Source: Mesorhizobium sp. B2-3-12
GTDB taxonomy: Bacteria > Pseudomonadota > Alphaproteobacteria > Rhizobiales > Rhizobiaceae
Direction of reading: 5' to 3'
Length of the DNA: 64,000 nt
Assembly (NCBI RefSeq): GCF_006442205.1
Contig: NZ_VFVR01000011.1
Span: 60,662 to 124,661, forward strand
Every line of letters starts with the position of its first letter. The first letter of the stretch is position 1. Both the position numbers and the translations under genes were made by a program. Below, piece after piece: positions 1-8,235 of the stretch. The notes under the pieces were generated by a model that did not search any database, was not told the DNA's origin, and was given only the letters and a program-made list of their open reading frames with translations.

Positions 1-643
1 CGTGGATATAGCTGTGCCAAGCCCCGAACGAGGTCACGTAGCCGAGCCGCGCATGCTGGGCGATGGCGTCCTCGATCGCCGTCGCTATCATCGCGGCCTT
101 GTCCGGCTCCGCCTCCTGCAGCGCCCGCACGAGACTGGCTCGCTCGTCGGGCAAAAGTCCTGCCGCGTAGGCCAGTCCCATAGAGGTCTTCCAGATCGGC
201 AGGTACGAGCCTGGATTGAGCCGCAGCGTCACCAGGCTCTCCGACCGGCAATTGGCGAGGTAGACCATGTTGAGGCTGTCGCGCGTGCCGATCGCCACTG
301 CCGCGCCGGTCAGGTCAGCCAGGGGCTGCATCAGCGGCCGCGCGATGTGGACGACGGCACTGGAGCTCAGCGCCGAATAGCCGAGCGCCACGGTCGCCGG
401 CCCAAGGCTGTAGCGGCCGAGCTCCTTGTCGTAGAGGAGATAGCCGAGTGCGCTCAGCGTATAAGAGATGCGCGACACCGTGGCCTTCGGCAGACCGGTG
501 CGCGCGATGATGTCCTGGTTGCCGAGCGAGGTGTCGCCCGGCCGGAAGGCGCGCAATATGCCGAGGCCGCGCACCAGCGACGAGGAAAGCTGCGCGCCTT
601 CACCGTCAAGTTCGGCCTCATCCCGGGTCGCTCGCTTGCGCAC
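1..643 (-). CDS. IclR family transcriptional regulator (3' end outside window)
   Basis: Minus-strand reading continuing off the left edge. The N-terminal winged helix-turn-helix is visible (…QDIIARTGLPKATVSRIS… then LSALGYL), followed by an effector-binding domain (YSLGPATVALGYSAL, later GTRDSLNMVYLA). This layout is typical of IclR regulators, which sense small acids and bind palindromes near their own gene. I chose the GTG at 643 as start; a CTG at 679 preceded by GGAGG is an alternative. It is divergent from an ABC transporter operon, and an IclR-like palindrome (704-726) lies in the gap, so it probably regulates that operon and itself. The family call is firm; the effector is unknown. Confidence 0.85.
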   Translation of the reverse strand, partial: MRKRATRDEAELDGEGAQLSSSLVRGLGILRAFRPGDTSLGNQDIIARTGLPKATVSRISYTLSALGYLLYDKELGRYSLGPATVALGYSALSSSAVVHIARPLMQPLADLTGAAVAIGTRDSLNMVYLANCRSESLVTLRLNPGSYLPIWKTSMGLAYAAGLLPDERASLVRALQEAEPDKAAMIATAIEDAIAQHARLGYVTSFGAWHSYIH

Positions 644-703
644 GCTGGTGGTCTTTCTGGCGGAGTGTCCACCTGTCAGGCCGGTGCCTCCGGCGGTACA
701 GTC

Positions 704-726
704 AAAAATGAAATTAAATTCCATTT
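704..726. promoter_or_regulatory. IclR-like operator, copy 1
   Basis: A 23-bp AT-rich element in a GC-rich background. Its reverse complement matches the element at 15774-15796 at 22 of 23 positions. The core of the second copy reads TGGAATTAAATTTCA, an imperfect palindrome of the kind bound by IclR-family proteins (TGGAAAT-type half sites). It lies between the divergent iclR and permease genes. Confidence 0.6.
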
Positions 727-759
727 ATATTGACAGCGGCTTTTGCAGCCTGTCAATAT
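727..759. promoter_or_regulatory. Perfect 10-bp inverted repeat in the ABC operon leader
   Basis: ATATTGACAG (727-736) and CTGTCAATAT (750-759) are exact reverse complements separated by 13 bp. The spacer adds a GGCT/AGCC pair, so the RNA could fold into a stem with a small bulge. It directly abuts the IclR-like operator and ends 68 bp before the permease start. It could be a second regulator site or an RNA hairpin. Confidence 0.5.
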
Positions 760-827
760 GTCCCCTCGATGGCATCTTCCAGCGCCTTGTGCCATCTTAC
801 GAAGCCCGTCCTTGTGAAGGTAGCCAC

Positions 828-1841
828 GTGTCCCGCTATATTTTGCGCCGGCTTATCGCGATGCCGTTCCTGGTGCTCGGCATCGTCACCATCGCTTTCC
901 TGATCACCACGGTGACCAAGGGCGATCCGCTGACCGCGATCGTCGCCGAACAGCAGATGAACAATCCCGAAGTGGTCGCCGCCGCCAAGGCGCGCTGGGG
1001 TTTGGATCGGTCCTTGCCGGAACGCTATATGATATATCTTGGCAATTTGATGAGCGGCGACCTCGGTACGTCCTTCATCACCAAGCGCAATGTCGGCACC
1101 GATATTCTCTACCGCTTGCCGGCAACGCTCGAACTGGTTTTCGCCGCCATGATCTTCGGCACCACGCTCGGCATTGTGCTCGGCGTGCTCGCCGCTTATT
1201 TCCGCAACAGCCTGATCGACCACGGCGCGCGGCTGTTCGCCTTGTTCGGCTCGTCGCTGCCGGTGTTCTGGTCGGGTCTCGGCCTGCTCTTCATCTTCTC
1301 GGTCATGTTGAACTGGCTGCCGGGGCCGGGCAGGCTGGATGCCCGCCTGCCGCTGCCGCCCGGCATCACCGGTTTCCTCACCATTGATTCGTTACTGGCC
1401 GGCAACCTCACTGTCTTCAAGGATGCGCTGTGGCATCTGCTTTTGCCGGCCTTCGTGCTCGGCTGGACGGTGTCGGGAACCATATCGCGGCTGGTGCGCG
1501 CCAACATGCTGGACGTGATGAGCCGCGAATTCGTGCTCACCGCGCGCGCCAAGGGAGCGAGCGAATTCCGCGTCGTCATCGTGCACGCGCTGCGCAACAC
1601 AATGGTGCCGACCCTGACCGTCATCGGCTATTCCTTCGCCTATCTGATTACTGGCGCGGTGCTGACCGAGACCATCTTTTCCTGGCCGGGCATGGGTTCC
1701 TATGCCGTCGAGGCGGCGCGCGCGCTCGATTTTCCGGCCATCATCGGCGTCACCATCGTCGGCGGCCTCGCCTTCCTGGTCACCAACCTCGTCACCGACA
1801 TCCTCTACGTCGTGGCCAACCCGCGCGTCAGGCTGAGCTAG
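828..1841 (+). CDS. ABC transporter permease, DppB/OppB type
   Basis: Inner-membrane permease of 337 residues of the peptide/nickel (Dpp/Opp) importer family. It begins MSRYILRRLIAMPFL, typical of DppB-like subunits. It has several hydrophobic spans and the family loop ARAKGASEFRVVIVHALRN (about residues 237-255), which contacts the ATPase. The GTG start at 828 has GAAGG seven bases upstream. First gene of a tight operon with a second permease and two ATPases; the likely binding protein is encoded far downstream at 11849-13447. Substrate unknown: this family also imports opines, amino acid derivatives and sugars. Confidence 0.9.
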   Translation: MSRYILRRLIAMPFLVLGIVTIAFLITTVTKGDPLTAIVAEQQMNNPEVVAAAKARWGLDRSLPERYMIYLGNLMSGDLGTSFITKRNVGTDILYRLPATLELVFAAMIFGTTLGIVLGVLAAYFRNSLIDHGARLFALFGSSLPVFWSGLGLLFIFSVMLNWLPGPGRLDARLPLPPGITGFLTIDSLLAGNLTVFKDALWHLLLPAFVLGWTVSGTISRLVRANMLDVMSREFVLTARAKGASEFRVVIVHALRNTMVPTLTVIGYSFAYLITGAVLTETIFSWPGMGSYAVEAARALDFPAIIGVTIVGGLAFLVTNLVTDILYVVANPRVRLS

Positions 1842-1845
1842 CGCC

Positions 1846-2688
1846 ATGACGGCAGTCGTCACGAAATCCCGTTCCGCCGCCATTCCCGAGTGGCTGACCG
1901 CGCCCTTGGTCATCGGCACGGTCGTCATCCTGTTCTGGCTGTTCATGACCGTGTTCGCCAATCTGGTCGTGCAGTTCGATCCGCTCGAAATGGTGGCGCG
2001 CCGCCTGCAGCCGCCGAGTTGGGCGCATTGGCTGGGTACCGACGCGCTGGGCCGAGATGTGCTCGCCCGCACTCTTCACGGTGCGGCGCATTCGCTGCCG
2101 ATCGCGGTCCTGGTCGTTGTCTCGGCCGTCGTCATCGGCTCGCTGCTAGGCGCGATTTCCGGTTTCGTCGGCGGCCTGACCGGCGCGGCGATCATGCGTC
2201 TCGTCGACGTCACCCTGTCCTTCCCGCCGATGCTTTTGGCCATGGCCGTCGCCGCCTCGCTGGGGCCGGGCCTTGGCAATGCGGCCATCGCCATGGAGCT
2301 GGTCTGGTGGCCGGTCTATGCCCGGCTGATGCGGGCGCAGGTGCTGGAGGTGAAGGAGCGCGAACATGTCGAGGCGGCGATCGCCGCCGGTGCCAGGCCG
2401 AGCCGCGTCCTGTTCAAGCATATTCTGCCGCTCTGCTGGACCCCGGTGCTGATCAGCGCCACCATGGATCTCGGCCAGGTCGTGCTGCTCGCCGCATCGC
2501 TCAGCTTCATCGGCCTTGGCGCGACGCCACCGACGCCCGAATGGGGCTCGATGATCTCCGACGGCGCCGTGCATTTCTATCAATGGTGGATCGCTTTCGG
2601 CCCCGGCGTCGCCATCCTCACCATCGTGCTCGGCTTCAATTTCATAGGCGACGGTCTGCGCGACATTCTCGATCCAAGGTCGGACTAG
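1846..2688 (+). CDS. ABC transporter permease, DppC/OppC type
   Basis: Second permease subunit, 280 residues, starting four bases after the upstream permease. It shows the DppC hallmark LGTDALGRDVLARTLHGA (about residues 64-81) and the EAA-type loop EAAIAAGARPSRVLFKHILPL before the final spans. With the preceding gene it would form the heterodimeric channel of a Dpp-type importer. Confidence 0.9.
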   Translation: MTAVVTKSRSAAIPEWLTAPLVIGTVVILFWLFMTVFANLVVQFDPLEMVARRLQPPSWAHWLGTDALGRDVLARTLHGAAHSLPIAVLVVVSAVVIGSLLGAISGFVGGLTGAAIMRLVDVTLSFPPMLLAMAVAASLGPGLGNAAIAMELVWWPVYARLMRAQVLEVKEREHVEAAIAAGARPSRVLFKHILPLCWTPVLISATMDLGQVVLLAASLSFIGLGATPPTPEWGSMISDGAVHFYQWWIAFGPGVAILTIVLGFNFIGDGLRDILDPRSD

Positions 2689-2691
2689 GCG

Positions 2692-3762
2692 ATGAGCGCA
2701 CAGCTATCCTCCGTGCGCTCCGGCGCGGCCGAAATGCCAGGCGAACCGCTGCTGTCCATACGCGGATTGCGGGTCGGGTTCCGCAAGGCCGGCAGCCAGT
2801 TCGAGGCCGTGCGCGGCATCGATCTCGACGTCGCCAAGGGCGAGGTCCTCGGCATTGTCGGCGAGTCCGGCTCGGGCAAATCGGTCGGCATGCTCGCTGC
2901 CCTTGGCCTGACGTCGAAGAACGCGGTCGTCACCGGTTCCGTCCGCTTCAAGGGCGACGAACTGGTCGGCAAACCGGCGCGCGAAATGCGCAAGATCAGG
3001 GGCGCGCGCATCGCCATGATTTTTCAGGATCCGCTGTCGTCGCTGAATCCTGTGATGACCGTCGGCGCCCAGATTGCCGAAGCTGTCAGGCTGCATCAGC
3101 GCGTGACCCGCAAGCAGGCCATGGCGCGCGCGGTCGACCTGCTCAACCTGGTGTCGATCCCGCAGCCGGAACGCCGGGCCAGCCAGTATCCACACGAATT
3201 CTCCGGCGGCATGCGCCAGCGCGCGGTGATCGCCATGGCCGTCGCAAACGATCCCGACCTCCTGATCGCGGACGAGCCGACCACCGCGCTCGACGTCACC
3301 GTGCAGGCGCAGATCCTGGCCGTGCTGCGTTCATTGCAGGAGCGGCTCGGTCTCGGCCTGGTGTTGATCACCCATGACCTCGGCGTCGTCGCCGGCCATG
3401 CAGACCGTGTCGCGGTCGTCTATTCCGGCCGTGTCGTCGAGCAGGCAACGGTCTCCGAACTCTTCGCCGATCCCCGCCATCCCTATACGCGCGGCCTCAT
3501 CGCCTCGATCCCCAATTTGGAGGAAAGCCGTGAGCGGCTGTTCTCGATCGATGGCGCGCCGCCGGCCCTTGGCAGCTTGCCCGGCGGCTGCGCCTTCCAT
3601 CCGCGCTGCATCCATGCCGAGGCACGCTGCCGGGAGCAGGACCCGCCATTGCTCGACCTGGGCGGCCGGTTCTCGGCCTGCCATTTCGCCACGACCTTGC
3701 CGCCCTTCCATGGCGCCTCGCTGGCGGCGGCAAGCCTGGAGACGGGAAGCCTGACCCCATGA
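2692..3762 (+). CDS. ABC transporter ATP-binding protein, DppD/OppD type
   Basis: ATPase of 356 residues. Walker A is GESGSGKS (about residue 56-63), the signature is SGGMRQR, and Walker B is DLLIADEPTTALD. The C-terminal oligopeptide-transporter extension has spaced cysteines (GGCAFHPRCIHAEARC), as in DppD/OppD. Its stop overlaps the start of the next ATPase by four bases (ATGA), so the two are translationally coupled. Confidence 0.92.
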   Translation: MSAQLSSVRSGAAEMPGEPLLSIRGLRVGFRKAGSQFEAVRGIDLDVAKGEVLGIVGESGSGKSVGMLAALGLTSKNAVVTGSVRFKGDELVGKPAREMRKIRGARIAMIFQDPLSSLNPVMTVGAQIAEAVRLHQRVTRKQAMARAVDLLNLVSIPQPERRASQYPHEFSGGMRQRAVIAMAVANDPDLLIADEPTTALDVTVQAQILAVLRSLQERLGLGLVLITHDLGVVAGHADRVAVVYSGRVVEQATVSELFADPRHPYTRGLIASIPNLEESRERLFSIDGAPPALGSLPGGCAFHPRCIHAEARCREQDPPLLDLGGRFSACHFATTLPPFHGASLAAASLETGSLTP

Positions 3763-4796
3763 GCGCAGCGGCCGAACACAAGACCGAAGCACAATTGGCC
3801 CGGGCGCCCGCGCTGTCGGTCCGCCATCTCGTCAAGGATTTTCCGGTTCGCGGCGGGCTTGTCTTCGACCGCGCGGTCGCGCATGTGCGGGCGGTCGCCG
3901 ATGTCTCCTTCGACTTGGCTCCCGGCGAGACGCTCGGCCTCGTCGGCGAATCCGGTTGCGGCAAGTCGACCCTCGGACGCTGCCTGATGCGGCTGATCGA
4001 GCCGACCAGCGGCGAAAGCTGGTTCCGCGGCCAGAACCTTCTGGCGCTGAACCACGAGGACATGCGCCGGATGCGGCGTTACATCCAGCTCGTCTTCCAG
4101 GATCCATATGGGTCGCTGCATCCGCGCATGCGCATCGCCGACAACATCGCCGAGCCGCTGCGCATGAGCGACATGTCAAAGGCGATCCGCCGCGCCCGCG
4201 TCGCCGAACTGCTCGAACTGGTGCGGCTCAATCCGGAGCACGGCAAGCGCTACCCGCACGAACTCTCCGGCGGCCAGCGCCAGCGTGTCGTCATTGCCCG
4301 CGCGCTCGCGCTCAACCCGCAAGTGGTGATCCTCGACGAGCCGGTCTCGGCGCTCGACGTGTCGGTACAGGCCGGCGTGCTCAACCTGCTCAAGGATATC
4401 CAGCAATCCTTCGGCACCTCCTATCTGTTCATCGCCCATGACCTGTCGGTCGTGCGGCACATCTCGCATCATGTCGCGGTGATGTATCTCGGCAAGATCG
4501 TCGAGATCGCGCCGGCCGCCGAGCTTTATTCCAGGTCGCTGCATCCCTATACGCAGGCGCTCTTGTCGGCGGTGCCGCTCGCCGATCCCGAAAAGGAACG
4601 CAAGCGCGAACGCATCGTGCTCACTGGCGACGTGCCGAGCCCGCTCAACCCGCCATCGGGCTGCCGCTTCCGCACACGCTGCTTCAAGGCGCAGGCGATC
4701 TGCGCCTCGGTGGAGCCGCCACTTGGGCCATCCGGCGAAAAGCACCGGGTCGCCTGCCACTTTCCGGAACCCGTCAACGCCTTCAAGGCTGCCTGA
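3759..4796 (+). CDS. ABC transporter ATP-binding protein, DppF/OppF type
   Basis: Partner ATPase of 345 residues with Walker A GESGCGKST, signature LSGGQRQR and Walker B VVILDEPVSALD. It also carries the C-terminal cysteine-containing extension (GCRFRTRCFKAQAIC). The DppD/DppF pair is usual for this importer type. It overlaps the preceding gene by four bases and is followed after 50 bp by a CoA-transferase gene, presumably in the same transcript. Confidence 0.92.
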   Translation: MSAAAEHKTEAQLARAPALSVRHLVKDFPVRGGLVFDRAVAHVRAVADVSFDLAPGETLGLVGESGCGKSTLGRCLMRLIEPTSGESWFRGQNLLALNHEDMRRMRRYIQLVFQDPYGSLHPRMRIADNIAEPLRMSDMSKAIRRARVAELLELVRLNPEHGKRYPHELSGGQRQRVVIARALALNPQVVILDEPVSALDVSVQAGVLNLLKDIQQSFGTSYLFIAHDLSVVRHISHHVAVMYLGKIVEIAPAAELYSRSLHPYTQALLSAVPLADPEKERKRERIVLTGDVPSPLNPPSGCRFRTRCFKAQAICASVEPPLGPSGEKHRVACHFPEPVNAFKAA

Positions 4797-4846
4797 CGAG
4801 CCTGCGAGGGCCGTCGCCACAATTACCCCGTGAAGGAATCTCGATC

Positions 4847-6118
4847 GTGACTGAAGACCAGCCCAACGACGCCGGCACGGCAAGCCGCAAGCGCCTGCCG
4901 CTGGAAGGCATCAAGGTGCTCGACCTCTCGCGCGTGCTCGCCGGCCCGTGGGCGACGATGAGCCTTGCCGATCTCGGCGCCGAGGTGTGGAAGGTCGAGA
5001 ACATCGATGGCGGCGACGACACCCGCGCCTGGTCGGTTCCGAGCTACAAGGGCGTCAGCACCTACTACCTCTCCGCCAATCGCGGCAAACAGAGCATCGC
5101 GCTCGACATCAAGAGCCCGCAAGGCCTGGCGATCGTGCGCGAGCTGGCGGCCAAGGCCGATATAGTCGTCGAGAATTTCCGCGCCGGCACCGCCGACCGC
5201 CTCGGCGTCGGCTGGAAGGAACTCAGCGCCTCAAATCCGCGCCTGATCTACTGCTCGATCTCTGGCTATGGTCAGACCGGGCCCGATGCCAACCGTCCCG
5301 GCTACGATTTCGTCATGCAGGCCGAAAGCGGCCTGATGGCCATCACCGGCGAGAGCGAAGGCGAGCCGATGCGTGTCGGGGTCGCCATCACCGACGTGGT
5401 CTGCGGCATGGTCGCCACCCAGTCGATCCTGGCCGCGCTTTTCGAGCGCGCCACGACAGGCAAGGGCCAGTTCCTCGACCTGGCGCTGATCGATTGCGCG
5501 CTCTCGCTGCTGATCAATGTCGGCAGCGGCTATCTCAACACCGGCCGGGAGGTCACCCGCTACGGCAACGCGCATCCGACGGTGGTGCCCTATCAGATAT
5601 TCGAGGCTGCCGACGGAGGCTTCGCGCTCGCGGTGGGCAATGATCGTCAATTCGCCGCGCTCTGCGAGAAGGTGGTCGGCCTGCCGCATCTGGCGAAGGA
5701 TCCGCGTTTTATCAGGGCAGGGGCGCGCGCCACCAACCGCGAAGCGCTGATCCCTGAACTGGCTGAAGCCTTCGTGACCGAAACGCGAGATTACTGGATG
5801 GCGGCCTGTGCCGCGGCGAGCGTGCCGGCCGGAACCGTGAAGTCGATCCCGGAAGTCTTCGACAGTCCCAACGTCCGCGAGCGCGGTCTCGTCCACACCT
5901 TGCCGCATCCGCATTTGGGTTCCGTCGCCATGGTGCGCCCGGCGCAGGGGCTGGCCGCGCAGCTGACCGCCGATTTCACCGCGCCGCCGATGCTCGGCCA
6001 GGACACGGCGGCCGTGTTGACCGATGTCCTCGGCTACAGCGCTCAAACCATCGAGCAACTGATCGGCGCTGGCGCCATCGGCGTTTACACGCCTGCCGCC
6101 GAGTCCGTTTCCGCCTGA
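4847..6118 (+). CDS. CaiB/BaiF family (class III) CoA-transferase
   Basis: Protein of 423 residues of the formyl-CoA transferase/carnitine CoA-transferase family, which moves CoA between carboxylic acids through a conserved Asp thioester. Visible family blocks are LEGIKVLDLSRVLAGPWATM, LGAEVWKVEN and the central GYDFVMQAESGLMAITGE. The GTG start has AAGGA nine bases upstream. Its place after the importer suggests that it activates an imported or derived acid to its CoA ester. The acid cannot be told from sequence. Confidence 0.88.
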   Translation: MTEDQPNDAGTASRKRLPLEGIKVLDLSRVLAGPWATMSLADLGAEVWKVENIDGGDDTRAWSVPSYKGVSTYYLSANRGKQSIALDIKSPQGLAIVRELAAKADIVVENFRAGTADRLGVGWKELSASNPRLIYCSISGYGQTGPDANRPGYDFVMQAESGLMAITGESEGEPMRVGVAITDVVCGMVATQSILAALFERATTGKGQFLDLALIDCALSLLINVGSGYLNTGREVTRYGNAHPTVVPYQIFEAADGGFALAVGNDRQFAALCEKVVGLPHLAKDPRFIRAGARATNREALIPELAEAFVTETRDYWMAACAAASVPAGTVKSIPEVFDSPNVRERGLVHTLPHPHLGSVAMVRPAQGLAAQLTADFTAPPMLGQDTAAVLTDVLGYSAQTIEQLIGAGAIGVYTPAAESVSA

Positions 6119-6135
6119 CCTTAACGGAGCCTGCC

Positions 6136-7572
6136 ATGTACCCCGACGTCCATCTCCACATTGACGGCTCATGGCGGCCGGCGCGCGATGGCCGCACCAT
6201 GCCCATCATCAATCCGGCGACGGAAAGCCAGCTCGGTTCGCTCGCCCATGCCGGTATCGATGATCTTGACGAAGTGCTCGCCGCCGCCGCCAAAGGGTTC
6301 GAGACCTGGCGGCGCGTCTCGCCTTTCGATCGCTCCAAACTGATGCGCAAGGCCGCCGACATCCTGCGTGGGCGCAACGAGCACGTCGCCACGCTGATGA
6401 CGCTGGAGCAGGGGAAACCGATCGCGGAATCGCGCATGGAGGCTTTCGCCGCCGCCGACATCATCGACTGGTTCGCCGAGGAAGCGCGCCGCGCCTATGG
6501 CCGCATCGTGCCCCCTCGGTTCGAGGGTGTCAGCCAGACGGTGGTCAAGGAGCCTGTCGGCCCGGTGGCGGCCTTCACGCCCTGGAATTTCCCGCTCAAC
6601 CAGGCGGTGCGCAAACTTTCCGCCGCACTTGCCGCCGGCTGCTCGATCATCGTCAAGGGTCCGGAGGAAACGCCGGCTTCCCCCGCCGAACTGGTGCGCG
6701 CCTTTGTCGATGCCGGCCTGCCCGATGGGGCCGTTCAACTCGTCTACGGCACGCCGGCCGAAATCTCGGCCTATCTCATTCCCCATCCGGTGATCCGCAA
6801 GATCTCCTTCACAGGCTCCACCCCTGTCGGCAAGCAGCTGGCATCGCTTGCCGGTCTGCACATGAAGCGAGCGACGATGGAGCTTGGCGGTCACGCGCCG
6901 GTCATCGTCCTGCCCGACGCCGATCTCGACCGCGCGGCCCGTTCCATGGTGGCGGCGAAATTCCGCAATGCCGGCCAGATCTGCGTGGCGCCGACGCGCT
7001 TCCTCGTCGACCATGCCGTCTATGACGAATTCGTCGGCCGCTTTGCCGAGGCGACCGGCAAGATCAAGGTCGGTGATGGCCTGGCCGAAGGGACGACCAT
7101 GGGGCCGCTCGCCAATCCGCGCCGCGTGCAGGCTATGGAGGAACTGGTCCATGACGCCGTGCAGAAAGGCGCCGAGCTCGTCACCGGCGGCAAGCGCATC
7201 GGCAATTCGGGCTATTTCTTCGAACCGACAATCCTGTCTGGTGTCGGCACCGATGCCCGCGCCATGAATGAGGAACCGTTCGGGCCGCTGGCGCTGATGA
7301 CACCGGTGGGCGGACTGGACGAGGCGCTCGCGGAAGCCAACCGGCTGAACTACGGTCTCGCCGCCTATGGCTTCACGCGGTCATCGGCAAGTGCCGCGAA
7401 AATGTCGTCGGGCATCGCCAGCGGTATGGTCTCGATCAATCACTATGGCCTGGCGCTACCGGAAGTGCCGTTCGGCGGTATCAACGATTCCGGCAATGGC
7501 ACCGAGGGCGGCGCCGACGCGCTGGAGAGCTATCTCAACGCGAAGTTCGTCTCACACTTGCAAGTGGAATGA
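6136..7572 (+). CDS. NAD(P)-dependent aldehyde dehydrogenase, succinate-semialdehyde type
   Basis: Full-length ALDH of 478 residues. It shows the PWNFPL motif, the catalytic Glu region MELGGHAPVIV, the catalytic Cys in NAGQICVAPTRF (about residue 283), and the C-terminal block EVPFGGINDSGNG. It most resembles GabD-like succinate semialdehyde dehydrogenases. It starts 17 bp after the CoA-transferase and so sits in the same operon. It would oxidise an aldehyde intermediate to the acid. The exact substrate is inference. Confidence 0.9.
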   Translation: MYPDVHLHIDGSWRPARDGRTMPIINPATESQLGSLAHAGIDDLDEVLAAAAKGFETWRRVSPFDRSKLMRKAADILRGRNEHVATLMTLEQGKPIAESRMEAFAAADIIDWFAEEARRAYGRIVPPRFEGVSQTVVKEPVGPVAAFTPWNFPLNQAVRKLSAALAAGCSIIVKGPEETPASPAELVRAFVDAGLPDGAVQLVYGTPAEISAYLIPHPVIRKISFTGSTPVGKQLASLAGLHMKRATMELGGHAPVIVLPDADLDRAARSMVAAKFRNAGQICVAPTRFLVDHAVYDEFVGRFAEATGKIKVGDGLAEGTTMGPLANPRRVQAMEELVHDAVQKGAELVTGGKRIGNSGYFFEPTILSGVGTDARAMNEEPFGPLALMTPVGGLDEALAEANRLNYGLAAYGFTRSSASAAKMSSGIASGMVSINHYGLALPEVPFGGINDSGNGTEGGADALESYLNAKFVSHLQVE

Positions 7573-7589
7573 GGCGAAGCGTGTCCGGG

Positions 7590-7611
7590 GGCCAGCTTAC
7601 TTCTGCTGGCC
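7590..7611. terminator. Stem-loop at convergent gene ends
   Basis: GGCCAGC (7590-7596) and GCTGGCC (7605-7611) form a perfect 7-bp stem with an 8-nt loop. It lies between the ALDH stop on the plus strand and the convergent aldolase gene, whose stop codon is inside the loop. No clear T tract, so a bidirectional terminator is only likely. Confidence 0.4.
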
Positions 7612-8235
7612 GTAGGTCTTGTAGCGGCCGCGAATGGCGGCAAGCTCGCTACCTTCGATCAGCACCGGCGTGCCGGCACTGCGCGCCAGCAGATATTGCC
7701 GTGCCAGGGTTTCGAGCTTGATGGTGCGGATGAGCGCCGCGCCGAGGTCGCCGCCGAAAGCGATCATGCCGTGATTGGCGAGCAGGCAGGCATTGCGGTC
7801 CTTGAGCGCGACGACAGCGGCCTTGGCCAGCTCGCTTGACGCGAACAGCGCGTAATCCGAACAGCGCACATCGTCACCGCCGAAGCCCGCCACCATGTAG
7901 TGGAACAGCGGCAGCCCTTCGCGCAGGCAAGACAGCGCCACGCAATGGTCGGGATGCGCATGCACCACGGCGCCGGCATCGGGGAAAGCCTTATAGATTT
8001 CGGCGTGCATCTCCCACTCGCTCGATGGTCGGAATGGGGCGTCCCAGGACCCGTCGAGCCGCATCGGCACCATCTGCTCGGGCCGGAGCGCGCTCGTGGC
8101 GATTCCCGTCGGCGTGATCAGCATGCCGTCCGCCGTGCGCACGCTGATATTGCCTGTCGTGCCGACATTCATGCCGCTGGCGTCCAGCGTCTCGGTCGCC
8201 GCTATCAGCGCCGCGCGCGCGGTCTCGATATCCAT
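7597..8235 (-). CDS. otnC: Class II aldolase/adducin family, OtnC-like 3-oxo-tetronate 4-phosphate decarboxylase
   Basis: Protein of 212 residues. It has the class II aldolase glycine-rich segment GTTGNISVR, the region SSEWEMHAEIY holding the catalytic Glu, and Zn ligands in VHAHPDH and ANHG. Members paired with an OtnK-type kinase decarboxylate 3-oxo-tetronate 4-phosphates to dihydroxyacetone phosphate. Its ATG overlaps the stop of the kinase gene upstream (ATGA), which supports the OtnC reading over a plain fuculose- or ribulose-phosphate enzyme. Confidence 0.75.
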   Translation of the reverse strand: MDIETARAALIAATETLDASGMNVGTTGNISVRTADGMLITPTGIATSALRPEQMVPMRLDGSWDAPFRPSSEWEMHAEIYKAFPDAGAVVHAHPDHCVALSCLREGLPLFHYMVAGFGGDDVRCSDYALFASSELAKAAVVALKDRNACLLANHGMIAFGGDLGAALIRTIKLETLARQYLLARSAGTPVLIEGSELAAIRGRYKTYGQQK

